A stretch of DNA of 64,000 nucleotides from Orbilia blumenaviensis (GCA_036872755.1 JAVHNS010000007.1:930001-994000), one strand, 5' to 3'; numbered from the stretch's first letter, positions 12,288-24,881 are shown. The notes: generated from the letters alone by a model not told the origin. A program made the numbers and translations.

Positions 12288-13424
12288 ATGACGTCCTACC
12301 TCGCGAAGTTCGTCCTCGGCAGGGTAAGTCGCTTTCGCTAAACCCACCATCCCAGTACCCCTTCCCATCTGCGCGCTGCCGCACAACATCGATAAAACCT
12401 CAAGAACAATATATACCTTCATAACTTATAACCAGAAAAAATAAAAAAATAAAAAAATGATACTAAACATGGAACTATATATAACTAGATATTCCAAGAA
12501 TCCTCCACCAACAAAGAAGGCCGCGAAGACCCATACTACGAATACCCAGCCTCCGAACTCTCCAAAGCCGGCAAACGCAAATCCAAACGTCGCAAAAAGG
12601 CCCTACCCCCGGGACTAACAGACTCCGAAGGCGAGATCCTCACAAAAGTAAAACGTCGAGCCTACCGTCTAGACATGTCATTCGGTTCCTTCTTAGGTGT
12701 GAAATTCGGCTGGGGTAGCGTTATAGGAATAGTCCCCGGTATAGGAGACGTCTTGGACGCTTTGCTATCTCTGATGGTTGTTAAGACTGCGATGGGGGTC
12801 GGGTTGCCGTTCGGTGTGTTGGTTCATATGTTGTTTAATGTGGCGTTGGATTTTGTGATCGGGCTCGTGCCGTTTGTGGGGGATCTTATCGATGCTGGGT
12901 ATAAGTGTAGCACGAGGAATGCGGTGCTTCTTGAGAAGCATCTGAGGAAGGTTGGGCAGGAGAGGTTGAAGGCGGAGGGGATTACGGATGCTCCTGATGA
13001 TTCGCTGCCGGCTGGTGGCGAGGACTCTGGTGAGGATATTGATCTTGAAGCTCAGGCTTCTGCTTCTCGGCACGGTGGGAATGGAGATCGGAGGGATAGA
13101 GACAGAGAGAGAGATAGAGATAGGGAACGAGAGCGGGAAAGAGAAAGAGAGAGGGAAAGAGATAGGGACCACGATCATCGAGACCGCCGGGACAGGGACC
13201 GTACCGAGGGGTCTAGATCAGATGGCCGTGGACCGCGTCGCTCTGATCGCAGAGACGACCGCAGAGACGATTATAGGGACGACCGAAGGGATGGTCACAG
13301 AGATGACCGCAGAGACGACCGACGGGATGACCACCGAGACGACCGCGACAGACGGGAGGCCACACACTCCAAGAGCAGAAGAAAGGATAACGGCCGGCGA
13401 GACGACCGCGACTCCAGACGATGA
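12288..13424 (+). CDS. DUF4112 protein with Arg/Asp-rich tail
   Basis: Model: join(12288..12323,12489..13424), 323 aa. The 12-codon first exon (MTSYLAKFVLGR) joins in phase 0 to IFQESSTNKEGREDPYYEYP. Residues about 70-185 form the DUF4112 region: two hydrophobic, likely membrane-associated halves, each with a G-(I/L)-(I/V)-P-x-(I/V)-G-D motif (IGIVPGIGDVLDALLS and IGLVPFVGDLIDAGYK). The last ~120 residues are almost only R, D, E and H, first as (D/E)R dipeptides and then as about a dozen RRDD-type repeats (13240-13400). The molecular function of DUF4112 is not established. It converges on RAD5 about 500 bp downstream. Confidence 0.85.
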
Positions 13425-13927
13425 GAACCCCCCCCAAAAATGAAAATGAGAAAAAGAAACCTCCCCGGTGGGGCTGGACTACAATTATATAACCTCTCTC
13501 TTCATAACCCACCCCTTCTTTTTTTAATTTATCTATATCTCTTGTTTGACGACTTCTACGGTGAAGAATAACATATCATTTCAAAACTTTGTAACGCCGG
13601 AATACTTTGCTTGCCTTTTTAGCGTGGATATCTGATACTGTTCGCACCCTTCTTATATTATACACTCTAATTCTCTATGCTAAGTATCCATTGCATGGAC
13701 ACTGCCATCTTAATGAAACACAAAGATTCCTCCAAGAACTTCTATATCTGTTCTATAATCTTCAACCTTTAAGGTATATATATTTACAAAAAAAAAAAAA
13801 ACGCTCAAAAGGGTAATGATATATGCAACAAGAGAACCGCCATAACGTCGTAAAAGCACAGTACGGTATACATATATACACCTATAAAACCCAACCAACC
13901 ACCAACCTGCGCACCTAGTTAGCTAGC
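13425..13927. other. Intergenic region between convergent DUF4112 gene and rad5
   Basis: 503 bp of A/T-rich 3' flank for both genes, with an A-run at 13788-13801. No other feature seen. Confidence 0.55.
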
Positions 13928-16900
13928 TCACGACAAAAGATCCTTGATATCCTCGATCCGCTGTGCCCGTTTCTCCTCCGCACTCATCATCCCCAACGAA
14001 CTCGCACTAAAACCACCAGTTAGTCATATACACAAAGGCAATTAGGGTGGATAAAATAGAATAGAATAAGAAAACTCACATAAACTTCTTCCTCTCCTGA
14101 ATCTTATGAACCATCCTCTCCTCCACCGACCCCTTAACCACAAACCTATGCACAACCACCTCCTCCGTCTGCCCCATCCTATGAATCCTATCAATAGCCT
14201 GCGCCTCAACCGCAAACGACCACCAAGGATCCATCATAAACACCCTCTTCGCCTCCGTCAGATTCAACCCCACCCCACCAGCCTTCAAAGATATCAAAAG
14301 CACCAGTCCCCCCGCAGCCTCACTATTATGCGTCTTGAATTTATTCAAAACCACAGCCCTCTGCTGCTGCGACATCCCCCCATCGAACCTTACGAATTGA
14401 ATCCTCTCCCTCGCAAGCGCAGGTTCTATCAAGTTTAAAAAACTCGTGAATTGTGAAAATACAACGCTTTTCATACCGGGTTTCTCCCTTCGAAGCCTTT
14501 TGAGGTTTGCGATTAACGCATCGATCTTTGCTGATGATTTATTCGCCGCCAGCCGTCGTAACGAGAATTCCGGCACCGGAACGTTATTATTCTCTTTAAA
14601 CGCCGTTAGCAACCCACCACCTCCACCACCACCCGCAACCCCCTCGGTCTCATGCTTCACAACCTCATAAAGCTCCTTCTCATCAATCGCCTCCCTACAA
14701 TTAAAACACCTAGCCTGCTCCCCCTTCCCCTTAGCATACTCAATAACACTCAACAAACACTTCTTACAAGCCATGTGATAACACGCCGTAACCGTCATCT
14801 CCTCAATCGGCTCATTAGAGCAGATCGGACACTCGTTTTCCGCTTCTTCTTTGATCTGCTGAAGCACGTGAGCTCCGTAGTTATTGTTCACCGCTTCTCC
14901 GTTGTTGCCGTCGTTTTCTTGTGATGTGAATTTATCGATTAACGCTTGAAGATCCATATTGTCTGTGAGTCCCTTGGCTTCTGCTTCCGCGGCCTCGGCT
15001 TCGACTTCGTCCGCTACTACTTCCTTTTTGCGGACTAAGGTTGGGTGACAGCAGGATTGTCTGAGACGGAGGATTTGGGCAAAGATCGTGGTGTAGGATT
15101 TCATCACCGAGCCGGCCTATCAAAGTAAATAGTCATATATTAGAATCATCATCATTTCAAAACAACGATAAGACCGAGGAAGGGGGGAAATGGTAATAGA
15201 TGAAGACTCTTTTTTTTCTTTCTTACCTCCACATTCTCAGCAAAAGATCTCTTAACAAACGTATATATGAAATCATAAACCGCCCTCTCCGCCTTCGACA
15301 GCTCAATCTCCTCGATCACAATAGTTTTCGGCGGCAAAGGCACCAAAGGCGTCCCATCCGGTTGTTTCATATCCTTCGTCCGTCTCATAACCAACGGTTC
15401 CAAAACCGTCTGCACCACATCCAACGCCCTCAAAAAATCCTTCGACTCAAACGGTACCGTAATAAAAGTCCTCCAGTAAGCAAAATTACTCCAAGGCTCA
15501 ACTCTCAAAAACCTTACAAGAGAAAATAAATCCTCCAGACGGTTTACAATCGGAGTACCCGTTAGCACCCAACGGTGGAGGGCGTCTAGTTCGTAACACG
15601 CCTTTGCGGTTTTGCTTTGTCGGTTTTTGATGTTATGCGCTTCGTCCAGGATTATTCGAAAGAATTGGATTGAAAAGAGACCGCCAGAGGTTGCTCTTGA
15701 TCCGCTTGCGGTGTTTGCGATCTGGGTGTATTCCGAGAGGACGACGCCGTAGCTTGTGATGATGACGTTAGGTGCATTGTGGGAATTGGCGGCGGAGCAT
15801 TGGGCTCTTAGGTCAAGGCTTTTGTCGGAGCCGTAGTATATGATTGTTCTTAGGGTGCCGGGCTTTGACGCTGCCTCTGCCTCCGAAGCCCATTGTGATA
15901 GTAAGCTCATCGGCGCGACGACTAGGGTTGTATATGGCGCCGGCTCTACAGTATCAGAGTTCTTGGGTAGCCGTGGTAGATTAAACGGCTTAGAGTCCGA
16001 GCCAGATGTAACCTCGGGTTCATTGCGGTTTGTGTGTATCAACGACAGCATCTCAATCGTCTTCCCAAGACCCATTTCTATAAACTCGTTAGTTAGCGGG
16101 TAGTTATAACAATAATATCAAAATTTTTTGAAGGGGGCAGTTTAAATTTATCATACCATCAGCCAGAATACCACCGAGACAATTCTGTTCTTGCACCGGA
16201 AACTTCAGCGAGAGCTCGCCAGAATAAGGATTGACGTAGAACTTTTCCTGATTCTCAACAACAGGCAGTTCCTTATCGTTCTCATCCTTGACAGGCCATG
16301 TATACTCCTCCCACAGAGGATGCATAGACTCCGTCTGACCTTCATTCTTCTTATCACGCTCCTTATTCAACATCCAGTGCAACGCCTGCTTCTGATACCT
16401 CCGCAGGTTCATCGTAAACGTCTCAGCAGGACCAGCTTCCGGCGAGTTGAAATCAAACGTCTGAGCTTTACGATAAAGCTGGTCTAACTGATCCTGCTCG
16501 AGTTCCTTCCCCTCCTGTGGTTCTTCCTCATCTCTTACCGGGGTATTATTCCCCCTCGCAGCCTCTTCCTTCTCCTTCTCCTCAGCCATCTCAGCGACTT
16601 GAAGCAATCCCTCACGCTTCGCCTTCGAATCCTGCCCGGAGCTTGTCGGAAAAAGCCTTATCTCATTAAACAACTTCACCAAAGAAGTCTGCCTCAACCT
16701 CAGCGCCTTCTCCTCCTCCGTCTCCTTCGTCTCAAACAACCCCGTAGACCGGTTAGTATCCGTCAACCTCAACACCCTCGGCGCAAAAGTCCCCCTCAGC
16801 ATAAAACACTTCAACTGCAAAAATATAGTATCATTCGACCTCAAAACCTCAGGCGCATAAACACACACCCCCTTGAAGCTACAGATCTTCTGATCCATAA

Positions 16901-17895
16901 GCGTGGACACGAACTGCGCGGTCTCATGTGGTAACCTTCCTATCTCTTCACCTCTGGAATTTGAGAATCTAACGACTATATCCTTCCTCTTCGCGGCCGG
17001 TTGGGAAACTACCGCGGTAGGCCGGCCTTTCCCCCTTCTAACGGTCTTTTGGACTTGTTGCGGTTGCTGCCGGTCGATTATTACTTCCTCGCCGTGGGAG
17101 AGGAGGTTTGAACCGCTTCTTATGGCCCAGCCTTCGGCGCCGAAGGAGCCTATGTATCGTTCTAGGGGCATCCGGTCGAGTCTTTGGGCTGTTTCTTCGT
17201 CTGAGGAGGAAGAAGGGGTTGGAGCTGCTGCTGCTGCTGTTGAGGTTTGGGATATTCCGGCGGGTGATTTTCGTTTGTTATTATTGGTATTGGCATTGGT
17301 ACTATTATTCTGGGTGAAGAGGGTGTCGAATGGTGATTGTTTAACCGGTTTGGGCTTGGGGATTGCTGGTGAGGACGGTTTGATATCTTTCCAGGAACCG
17401 TCGAGGTACATATTAATGGCTGTAAATACAAAAATCCCTTCCGTTAGCTTTGGCTGAAACATAAGTAGATAGATAAATGTGCGTATTTTTCATAAGGGGG
17501 GTTAGGTCACCTCTCTCGATATTCCCACCAGAGATATCATCCAACCGCCTCAGGACATCGGAAGATAGCTCTCCAACCACGGATTCAAGCATAGCACCGT
17601 CTAATCTCAGACTCAAATCTTTGATTTCAGCTGTTTCCGTCTCGGTATCGACTTCAATCTTAATCCCATCCTCGGCCGGATCATCGAATGCTACATCATC
17701 ATCTTCTTCGTCTTGATCCGCGAAAGGGGTCGTGTTGGAAGTCGGGTCGGTGTGGTAGTAGTGGTCATGGGGTTCTCGCTGCTGCTGCTGCGGAGTGGAC
17801 GGAAGGATGGGATCTGATTCTTCGCGAGGCGGTGAGGGCGAGGATACGGCGAAGAAGCGTCGTCGTTTGGGTGGGTGGGGGTTTGTGTCTTCCAT
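13928..17895 (-). CDS. rad5: RAD5/HLTF-type DNA-damage-tolerance helicase and ubiquitin ligase
   Basis: Nuclear SNF2 translocase and E3 that promotes PCNA polyubiquitination and fork reversal. Model: complement(join(13928..14006,14080..15116,15227..16077,16157..17419,17511..17895)), 1204 aa. Junction phases restore GGNIERAINMYLDGSW, GGILADEMGLGKTIE and RKKFIASSLGMMS, all as in Rad5. The family GSFGAEGWAIRSG motif is followed by a HIRAN domain at about 274-339. Walker A lies at about 549-558 and the DEAH box at 694-697. A RING finger inserted between the helicase lobes (about 929-973, CPIC..C.H..C..C....CFNC) precedes helicase motifs V/VI (GGVGLNLT, QAIDRIHRMGQ). The C-terminal exon encodes QRIEDIKDLLS, the usual Rad5 ending. 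All catalytic motifs are intact. Confidence 0.95.
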
Positions 17896-18085
17896 TTTAT
17901 TTTGTTGTATATCCGAGGGGTGCTTAAGCTTGATATCGCTATAGGATTGAAGAAAAGGCTCTTCTTAAGCTTTGATATGAAAGGATATAAGAAAGTTGAA
18001 ATTTTTCCTAACAAAAGCTAATATATTTTTTTGTAAAAAAAGATGTGAAGTACGTAATCATTAAAGAAGAAGAGCCCATCTAAGA

Positions 18086-18116
<31 letters not shown>

Positions 18117-18761
18117 AAGAAGAAGAAGAAGAAGAAGAAGAAGCTCTGGGTAGAGGCGGGTCCGTCTCCCATGTCCCGCACGTCGTATCGCGAGATTGGT
18201 ATCGTTATGGTAGCAGCAGTAGCCGAGCTGCGCTACCAAAATGCAATTAATGAAGTCGGGTTGGTTTGTCAATCTCCCAGGGAACGCGTCGTGGGCCGCA
18301 GAACACGTGATAACCTGACACCCCCAGTTGCTATTGCGGCTCTAGTGTGCGGTGACATCATAGCCACACAAAAGACTCTTTCGCTTTAAATATATGGGGA
18401 GTGTTGCATGTTGATAAGCAGTGCCGCACAGGTAATTATTACTTATGTATATAGCTCTACATACCTAGCCTTCTAGGGGTATCAGTTAATCTTCTACCAG
18501 CATCACCAACTTCAACCTCAGCTTGCACTTACACTAATTAACCAATCAATCAATCAGTCAATCGATCAAATTAATCAGAAAGTAAGTCAGTCAGACATCA
18601 GCATCTGAACTTAAAACTACCATTCTCACTTGCTCTATTCTATTCCTTCTATGCTATCGTTAGTTAGTCATGTTAAGGAAAGCTACTAATATATTGACAT
18701 TGACACCCTCGAATCAATCCCCTTATCGAATCAACTAAAAGACTATACCACACAGTCAAAA
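17896..18761. promoter_or_regulatory. Divergent intergenic region, rad5 / SMP gene
   Basis: 866 bp between divergent starts. It contains a long GAA repeat, one AGGGG element (18475-18479) that matches a stress-response element core, a TATA-like TTTAAATATAT at about 18385, and a CAATCAATCAAT tract at about 18541-18573. Stress control of the SMP gene is inference from one short motif and the protein family. Confidence 0.45.
18089..18142. repeat. (GAA)n microsatellite
   Basis: About 18 copies of AAG/GAA on the plus strand, 190-250 bp upstream of the rad5 start. It is a pure purine strand of the kind able to form triplex DNA. Confidence 0.95.
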
Positions 18762-19711
18762 ATGTCCGAACGTCTTCCTACCAACGACGAGATCATCAAG
18801 CAGGCCTCTCAGGGTATCCTATTCACCCCGGAGCAGGTAAGACACACCACTTCTCCATTTTATCTTACACGCACATAAACAGGTACAGCTCATAAATTCA
18901 AATCAATTCCAACCAAAATCTTTAATGAATTTTTTTTTTAAAAAAAGGTCCAAAACATCGCCAAAAAGGAATCAGAATCCAACGGTCCGGGAATCACAGC
19001 CGGCGGACCCGCCGCTACAGCCCAGAGCTTCTATGACAAGCAACAAAACTTTCTCGAGGAAGCTACAAAACTGGCTGATACACCGGCTGCCGCCATTTCC
19101 AAGGAACAGGCTTCACATATCATGTCGCTTGAGGTAGGTATAATGTACCATATTACAAAAACCATGCTTTCCAATGGTGATTAGGTACTTGGAGTTCTGA
19201 CTCTTGGTTGTAATACTTACATAATATACCAGACAAAAGCCCTTGGCGGTCAACGTCCTGCTAAAGGCTCTCTTTCTTCGGTATGTCTCCCTTTTACGCC
19301 TGTAACCTGTAACGGTATGACATATAACTGACGGCTATCGCTATAGACCCTCCAGTCGATCGCCGACCACAACCTAGCAGAAGGCAGCACCGACAACAAA
19401 GAGGCCGAGGCTTTCATCACCAAGGAAGATGCCGCTAAGGCTATGCATGACGAAGCTGTCAAACATGGCGGAACGGTTGCCAAGGGAAGCACTGCTTCTC
19501 AGTTGCAGGTATGGTCCCCCCCCCCCCTATCTAACCCTTCTTTATGATTGTATTATGGCTGTTGTTTGTTGTAGTGGTGGTAGTAGGCTACTGCTGACAT
19601 ATTTGGTTTATAAATAAAAAGAGCATTGCAGATAAAACAGAGCACTTGAGGCAAACTCTTACCGAGACTCTTCTCAAGGAGGCTAAGGATACGAAACCAA
19701 CCAAGGAGTAG
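18762..19711 (+). CDS. SMP-domain (seed maturation/LEA-like) protein
   Basis: Small hydrophilic protein. Model: join(18762..18836,18948..19133,19233..19280,19347..19508,19622..19711), 186 aa. All exons are phase 0, so each could be skipped without a frameshift. It is Ala/Thr/Lys/Glu-rich with no Cys or Trp. Blocks such as ETKALGGQRPAKGSLSS and TLQSIADHNLAEG match the seed-maturation-protein (SMP) domain of LEA proteins, which protect cells during drying in plants and occur in fungi. The upstream blocks (QASQGILFTPEQ, KEQASHIMSLE) fit the same repeat. A desiccation or spore-stress role is inferred from the family only. It lies 675 bp upstream of tap42 on the same strand. Confidence 0.8.
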
Positions 19712-20386
19712 TCGGTTTATTTGCAATTGTGAAAACATACTTTTTTTTTGTTGTGAGCATACTGGATGTGTGTTATTCGAGGTCAAGTAACGTTTACTAA
19801 TACGGCTGGCATTGCATTATGAAACCTCAAAAGCAAGCACTTTTTTTTGTGTTTTTTTGGGCAGGGCCTCGCTTTGTATAATACTATTATCGACATGGTA
19901 TCCTCTTTTCTGGGAAAAAGAGGAGATATGGGGGGATTGTTTTAACACAGGCATTACTATCTGATTTTTTGCATTCTGGAGCCTTCTGAGCCTTAAGCTT
20001 GTTTGAAGCCTAAGATATGTTGTAGAATTTGTGTTGGCCGATGCACTCTCACCCCAGAAAAAAGCAGTTCAGGATGGAAGCGAGCTTCGAAGCTTTCGAT
20101 TCGATTTTCTTATTCAGCAGCTGAGCTCCAGCGGGTGTCCTGATTTGTGAGCAGCAGCAGCATGCAGCGCGCGCTATCACTATAATCATCTAGTATCTCG
20201 TCACTCCCCCTTGCATCTAGACAATCTCTCTCTTTTACCTCCAGGCCCCACTATCACATCGCATCAGATCCACAGCTTCAAAGCACCTACTACACTGCAC
20301 CCAACGAGGGGCAATCACCCAGCCTTAAATAAAAGAAAGAAACAAAAGAAACAAATAAAGAAAGAAACAAAAAAAGGAATATAAGG
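19712..20386. other. Intergenic region, SMP gene to tap42
   Basis: 675 bp carrying the SMP 3' flank and the tap42 promoter. The last 80 bases before the tap42 ATG are A-rich (AAAGAAAC repeats), as in many fungal 5' leaders. No other feature seen. Confidence 0.5.
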
Positions 20387-21852
20387 ATGTCAGAAGCGGA
20401 CCCCGCCTCCACCAGCCTCAAGTCTCTCTGGGACAAAGCCGAACGGCAGCGAACCAAACTATTAACCCTCACCGACTTCAATTCCGCCGCCTACAAAGCC
20501 GCCGTCGAGGAAGCGTTAGCCACCATAACCACCTGCAAGGACCTCATCAGCAATCTATCCCTCTTCAGCAATAATGAGATACTAGAGGATGCTGCTACGA
20601 ATGAAATCAAGTACGGTCACTTTAAAAAAAAATTGAAGCTTTTGACTAACCAATTATTTTTATTTTTATTTTATTATATAATTAGATACATGCTAGCAGA
20701 CGCCCACCGCGGCGACCTCCTCATAAAGCTACACGACCGCTCGACCCGTCTATCCACACTCCACGCCGCCCGAGTAGCCTACAGATCCTTCCTATCCCTC
20801 TGCGACTCCTACGCCCTCCTGGGATCCTACGAGAAGAAAGCCTACCAACTGTCGGATAAGATCTCGCCGACTGTGTTTTCGGAAATACACACCGATGCAG
20901 CAGCACGGCGGAATGCAAAGATCGAGCGGTATAAGCAGGAGAAGGATCTGAAGGCCAAATTGGAGGTTAGAAGCAACATCCCCAACCCCTTTCCCCCCAT
21001 CTCCAGCTCTATATCCGACTGGGACTACATATCTAACGTGATAATTGGGTTTTTTTTCTTTCTTTTTTTTTTTTCTAGCACCTCTCAACCCTGGCAACCT
21101 CCCCCACCGCCGACGACGAAGAAATCCGCAATCTATACCTCTCCCAGATCCAACTCGCAATCCTCCAATCCCTCCAACAGCTGGAAGGAATCTACCTCGA
21201 AATCGACATCCTCGGGAAAGCCCCCACAGAAGAACAACTACTAGAACAGCGACGTCGACAGCAAGAGGAAGACGAACGGTCCAGACGGCGAAAAGCCGAA
21301 GACAACTATTCAGACCGCGTTGATCCTTCTGAGATATTTAGGAAGGCGAACGGAAGGCCTTTGTTGAGTTCTGATGGGAAACCGTTGAGGCCGTTTACGT
21401 TGCTTTCGAATCGGGAGATTGTTAAGGGAGGCGTGTTTGGGCCGGGACATAGGTTGCCGACTATGACGATTGAAGAATATTTGGAGGAGGAGAGGAAGAG
21501 GGGTGGGATTATTGAGGGTGGAGGGTAAGATAGTCTCCTCTTTCTCTCTTTAAAAGATTTTAAAACCGAAACATATTGGGGGAGGAGGAATGATGACCGC
21601 TAATATGATGAATCGGATATGCAGTGAAGCGTCCGGCATGCAACCGGAGCCGGATGAAGATAATCTCGAATTGGCAGATCAGGAAACATATAAAGCCCGA
21701 CAGTGGGATGAATTTAAAGAGGCGAATCCAAAGTATGCTCCTTCCCTCCTTCATATAATTCAAAATCCCACCTTCATACAAAGTCCAGCTAACCATCGTT
21801 TTTTTTTTTTTTTTTTTACAGGGGATCTGGAAATACAATCAATAGAGGCTGA
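20387..21852 (+). CDS. tap42: TAP42/alpha4-like PP2A regulatory subunit
   Basis: Binds catalytic subunits of PP2A-type phosphatases and links them to TOR signalling. Model: join(20387..20610,20686..20965,21079..21524,21625..21732,21822..21852), 362 aa. The N-terminal half is a helical TPR-like domain (e.g. DLLIKLHDRSTRLSTLHAAR, then the SLCDSYALL block and NAKIERYKQEKDLK). The C-terminal part keeps the family signatures FTLLSNREIVKGGVFGPGHR and LPTMTIEEYLEEE, then YKARQWDEFKEANPKGSGN and NRG at the stop, a strong TAP42 marker. The last exon is 31 nt. The donor of intron 2 is GTTAGA and acceptors 3 and 5 sit behind long T runs. Confidence 0.92.
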
Positions 21853-22367
21853 ATTTACTACCATTCTTCTATTTTTTCTTTTTCTCTTATCTATATTAGA
21901 AATTCACAAGCATGTACCAGGCGTTCTGCAGGACTCGAGCAATGGAAATTCCTTTTTCTTAAAAAAAAAAAATAAAATAGAAAAATAAAAAACCCGATAT
22001 CGATCAAACCAGCAGTGGAGAGCTTTTGTATATCGGGAAGCATTCGCCCAACCCGGGGACTTATCCGTCAGTTCGGGCCGATAATACACCTTCCCCCGCC
22101 CCTCCTCCCCCCTGTGGTGTCGCACATACGGAATACCCCACAACCTAAAAAAGCGTTATAACTAGGTAAAACCCCCCCCAAAAAAGAATTCGAATGAGAT
22201 GATATCACTTTCGCGAATCACCCCGCGAATCACTTAAATCTACTTTTCTTCAACGCTGCAGTAAATCCCAAACTTCCTCTTGATCACAAGTTCATATACA
22301 TCCATTGCTACAACGGGTTGAAAGGAATATTCGCCTTTCTCAACCAAATAGAATTTAAATTTACACC
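21853..22367. other. Intergenic region, tap42 to dak
   Basis: 515 bp holding the tap42 3' flank and dak promoter, with an A-run at 21961-21972 and C-runs at about 22171-22178. No defined regulatory site recognised. Confidence 0.5.
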
Positions 22368-24617
22368 ATGGTTCTCGGTACGTCCCATTAGATTCTAAAA
22401 TCAATTCCTTTGCCTAGTCTCGACCATATCAATATTCCAACACCCTTTCCCCAAATCAACCGCGTTGTCCAAAATCAACATAATCAACCCCCTCGACATG
22501 CATATAATGATAATAATGATATATATACAGGAAAGCACTTCATCAACGACATCGAATCCCCCGTCGAACAGGCCTTAAAATGCCTTCTCGAGCTGAACCC
22601 GAACCTGGGGCTCATAGAGTCCCACAAAGGTACTCCCCAAAACCTTTAATCCCATAAAGCCCCTCCCCCAAGCAAGGGCTGGACTAACAATTAAATACTG
22701 ATATATATATAATAAAAAGTAATCTACAACCGTGCCGCAAACCCTGATAAAGTCGTTTTGATCTCTGGAGGTAAGAACCATACTTCCCATATCGATATCA
22801 CTATATATTATATATCCATTTACTAATGATATGATATGTATTTAAAAAAAAAGGCGGCAGCGGTCATGAACCCGCCCACGCCGGCTTCGTGGGCAACGGC
22901 ATGCTCGACGTCGCTGTCGCCGGCGACATCTTCGCCTCTCCCTCCGCAGCACAGATATTAGTCGGCTTGAAAGCCATCGAGAGTTCTAAAGGGTACACAC
23001 TCTCTCTCCTCCGTTCCCTCTCCACCACCACCTACCCACCAAAGCTAATAAACTTTTTTTTTTTTAAAAAAAAGAACACTAATGATAGTAAAAAACTACA
23101 CGGGCGACAAACTAAACTTCGGCCTAGCAGCTCAAAAAGCGCGTTCCCAGGGCCAACAGATATCAGTCGTATTCGTAAACGAAGATGCATCCCTGAACGG
23201 ATCCTCGCTGGTAGGTAGAAGAGGACTTGCCGGAACGGTGTTCGTTCATAAGATCGCTGGTGCGGCTGCAGCGAAGGGATGGAGTCTTGAAGAGGTCACT
23301 AGGGTTGCGCAGAAGGTGGCGGATAACGTGGCTACTGTAGGGGTTAGTTTGGATCGGTGTAGCGTTCCTGGGAGGAAAGGGGAGGTGGGGTTGGCGGAAG
23401 GGGAGGTGGAGTATGGGATGGGTATGCATTCTCTCTGTCTCTCTATCTCATACCCCCCCTTTTATATAAAGAAAAGAAAAGAACACCACCACTAATCAGA
23501 GCGTGAACATATGATATGATATGATATGAATATAGGAATCCACAACGAACCGGGCGTCCAACGTTCCCCCCTTCCCCCCCTCAGCAAAACCATCTCTACG
23601 ACCCTCTCCTACCTCCTCTCCTCAACCTCCCCCCTCCCAAACCTTCCCCCCCAAACCCCTCTCGCAATCCTAATAAATAACCTCGGCGGCCTAAGCATCC
23701 TAGAATTAAACGTAATCTCCTCAGCTTTACTCACAGCCCTCCGCTCCTCACCTTACAACTTCACTCACATCCTTAGAAAATACACCGGCACCTTCATGAC
23801 CAGCCTAGACGGTCCAGGTTTCTCAATCACAATCCTAAAACTCGACGATGAAATCCTATCACTACTAGATTCCCCCACAGAAGTCCAATCCTGGCCTAAA
23901 CCCCTCCCACAATCAACATCCCCAATTTCCTCACAAATCACCCCTTCCCCTCCCTCCCCTCCAAAAGAAGAACAAACCCCTCTCCCACACCTCCCAATAT
24001 CCCCCCAAACCCTAACCCGCATCACAAATTCCCTCCACCTCAAAATCCAACATCTAGAACCAACGATAACCACCTACGACACCCTCCTCGGCGACGGCGA
24101 CTGCGGCACCACCCTCCTAAAGGGCGTCACCGCAATCCACACCCCCCAACAAGAAATAAACACAACAGACCTATCCACAACCTTCTCATCGATCTCCCAC
24201 ATCGTGGAGGAAACAATGGGCGGTACCTCCGGCGCCCTCTACGGTATCTTCCTGAACGCGTTCGTAAATAACCTCAGATCCTCGCCCCCTTCTGATGGTG
24301 ACATAAAAGCGATATTTCAAAAATCGTTAAAGGGGGCGTTGGATGAATTGTGTACTTTTACGCTTGCAAGAAAGGGTCACAGGACTTTAATGGATACGTT
24401 GATTCCCTTCGTTGAGACGTTTAGTGATACGGGAGATCTTAAGGCGGCGGTTGAGGAGGCTAGAAAGGGGTGTGAGAGTACGAAAAAGATGGAGGCGAAG
24501 CTGGGGAGGGCGAGTTATGTTAATACGGAGTTGGTGGAGAAGGATGGTGGGGTGGTTGATCCCGGTGCGCTGGGACTGTTGGGTATTCTGGAGGTTCTGG
24601 GCGAGGAGCTTGCTTAG
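22368..24617 (+). CDS. dak1: Dihydroxyacetone kinase (DhaK-DhaL fusion)
   Basis: Phosphorylates dihydroxyacetone (and glyceraldehyde) with ATP in the cytosol, in glycerol use and DHA detoxification. Model: join(22368..22377,22531..22629,22720..22770,22854..22992,23075..23421,23536..24617), 575 aa. The first coding exon is 10 nt (MVL plus one base). The DhaK domain holds the substrate loop [20 protein letters not shown] and the motif MGIHNEPG, whose His binds DHA covalently as a hemiaminal in this family. A Pro/Ser-rich linker near 23900-23990 leads to the DhaL ATP domain with the metal-binding [10 protein letters not shown] motif and GGTSGALYG. The ending [16 protein letters not shown] is typical. 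It converges on carboxypeptidase Y 264 bp downstream. Confidence 0.95.
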
Positions 24618-24624
24618 TTTTACA

Positions 24625-24647
24625 TATATATATATATATATATATAT
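24625..24647. repeat. (AT)n microsatellite
   Basis: A short TA repeat just downstream of the dak stop codon, probably in its 3' UTR. Confidence 0.85.
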
Positions 24648-24881
24648 CTGAGAGATCAAAGTTGGAGATTTTTACTATTCACGGTATACGAAATTGTTAT
24701 TTTGGAAGAGGATATGAATGGGACATTATAATGCATTAGCTAATAAAAAAGACCATTAATCATACATAAGCATCAGAACGTTCAATTCCAATTTATGCCC
24801 CCCCCACCTTCTCTATCGTATACCACTTCCCCCCCTTTCAATAGATAGTTATAGTCAGTAGATAGATAGATTGATACCAAT

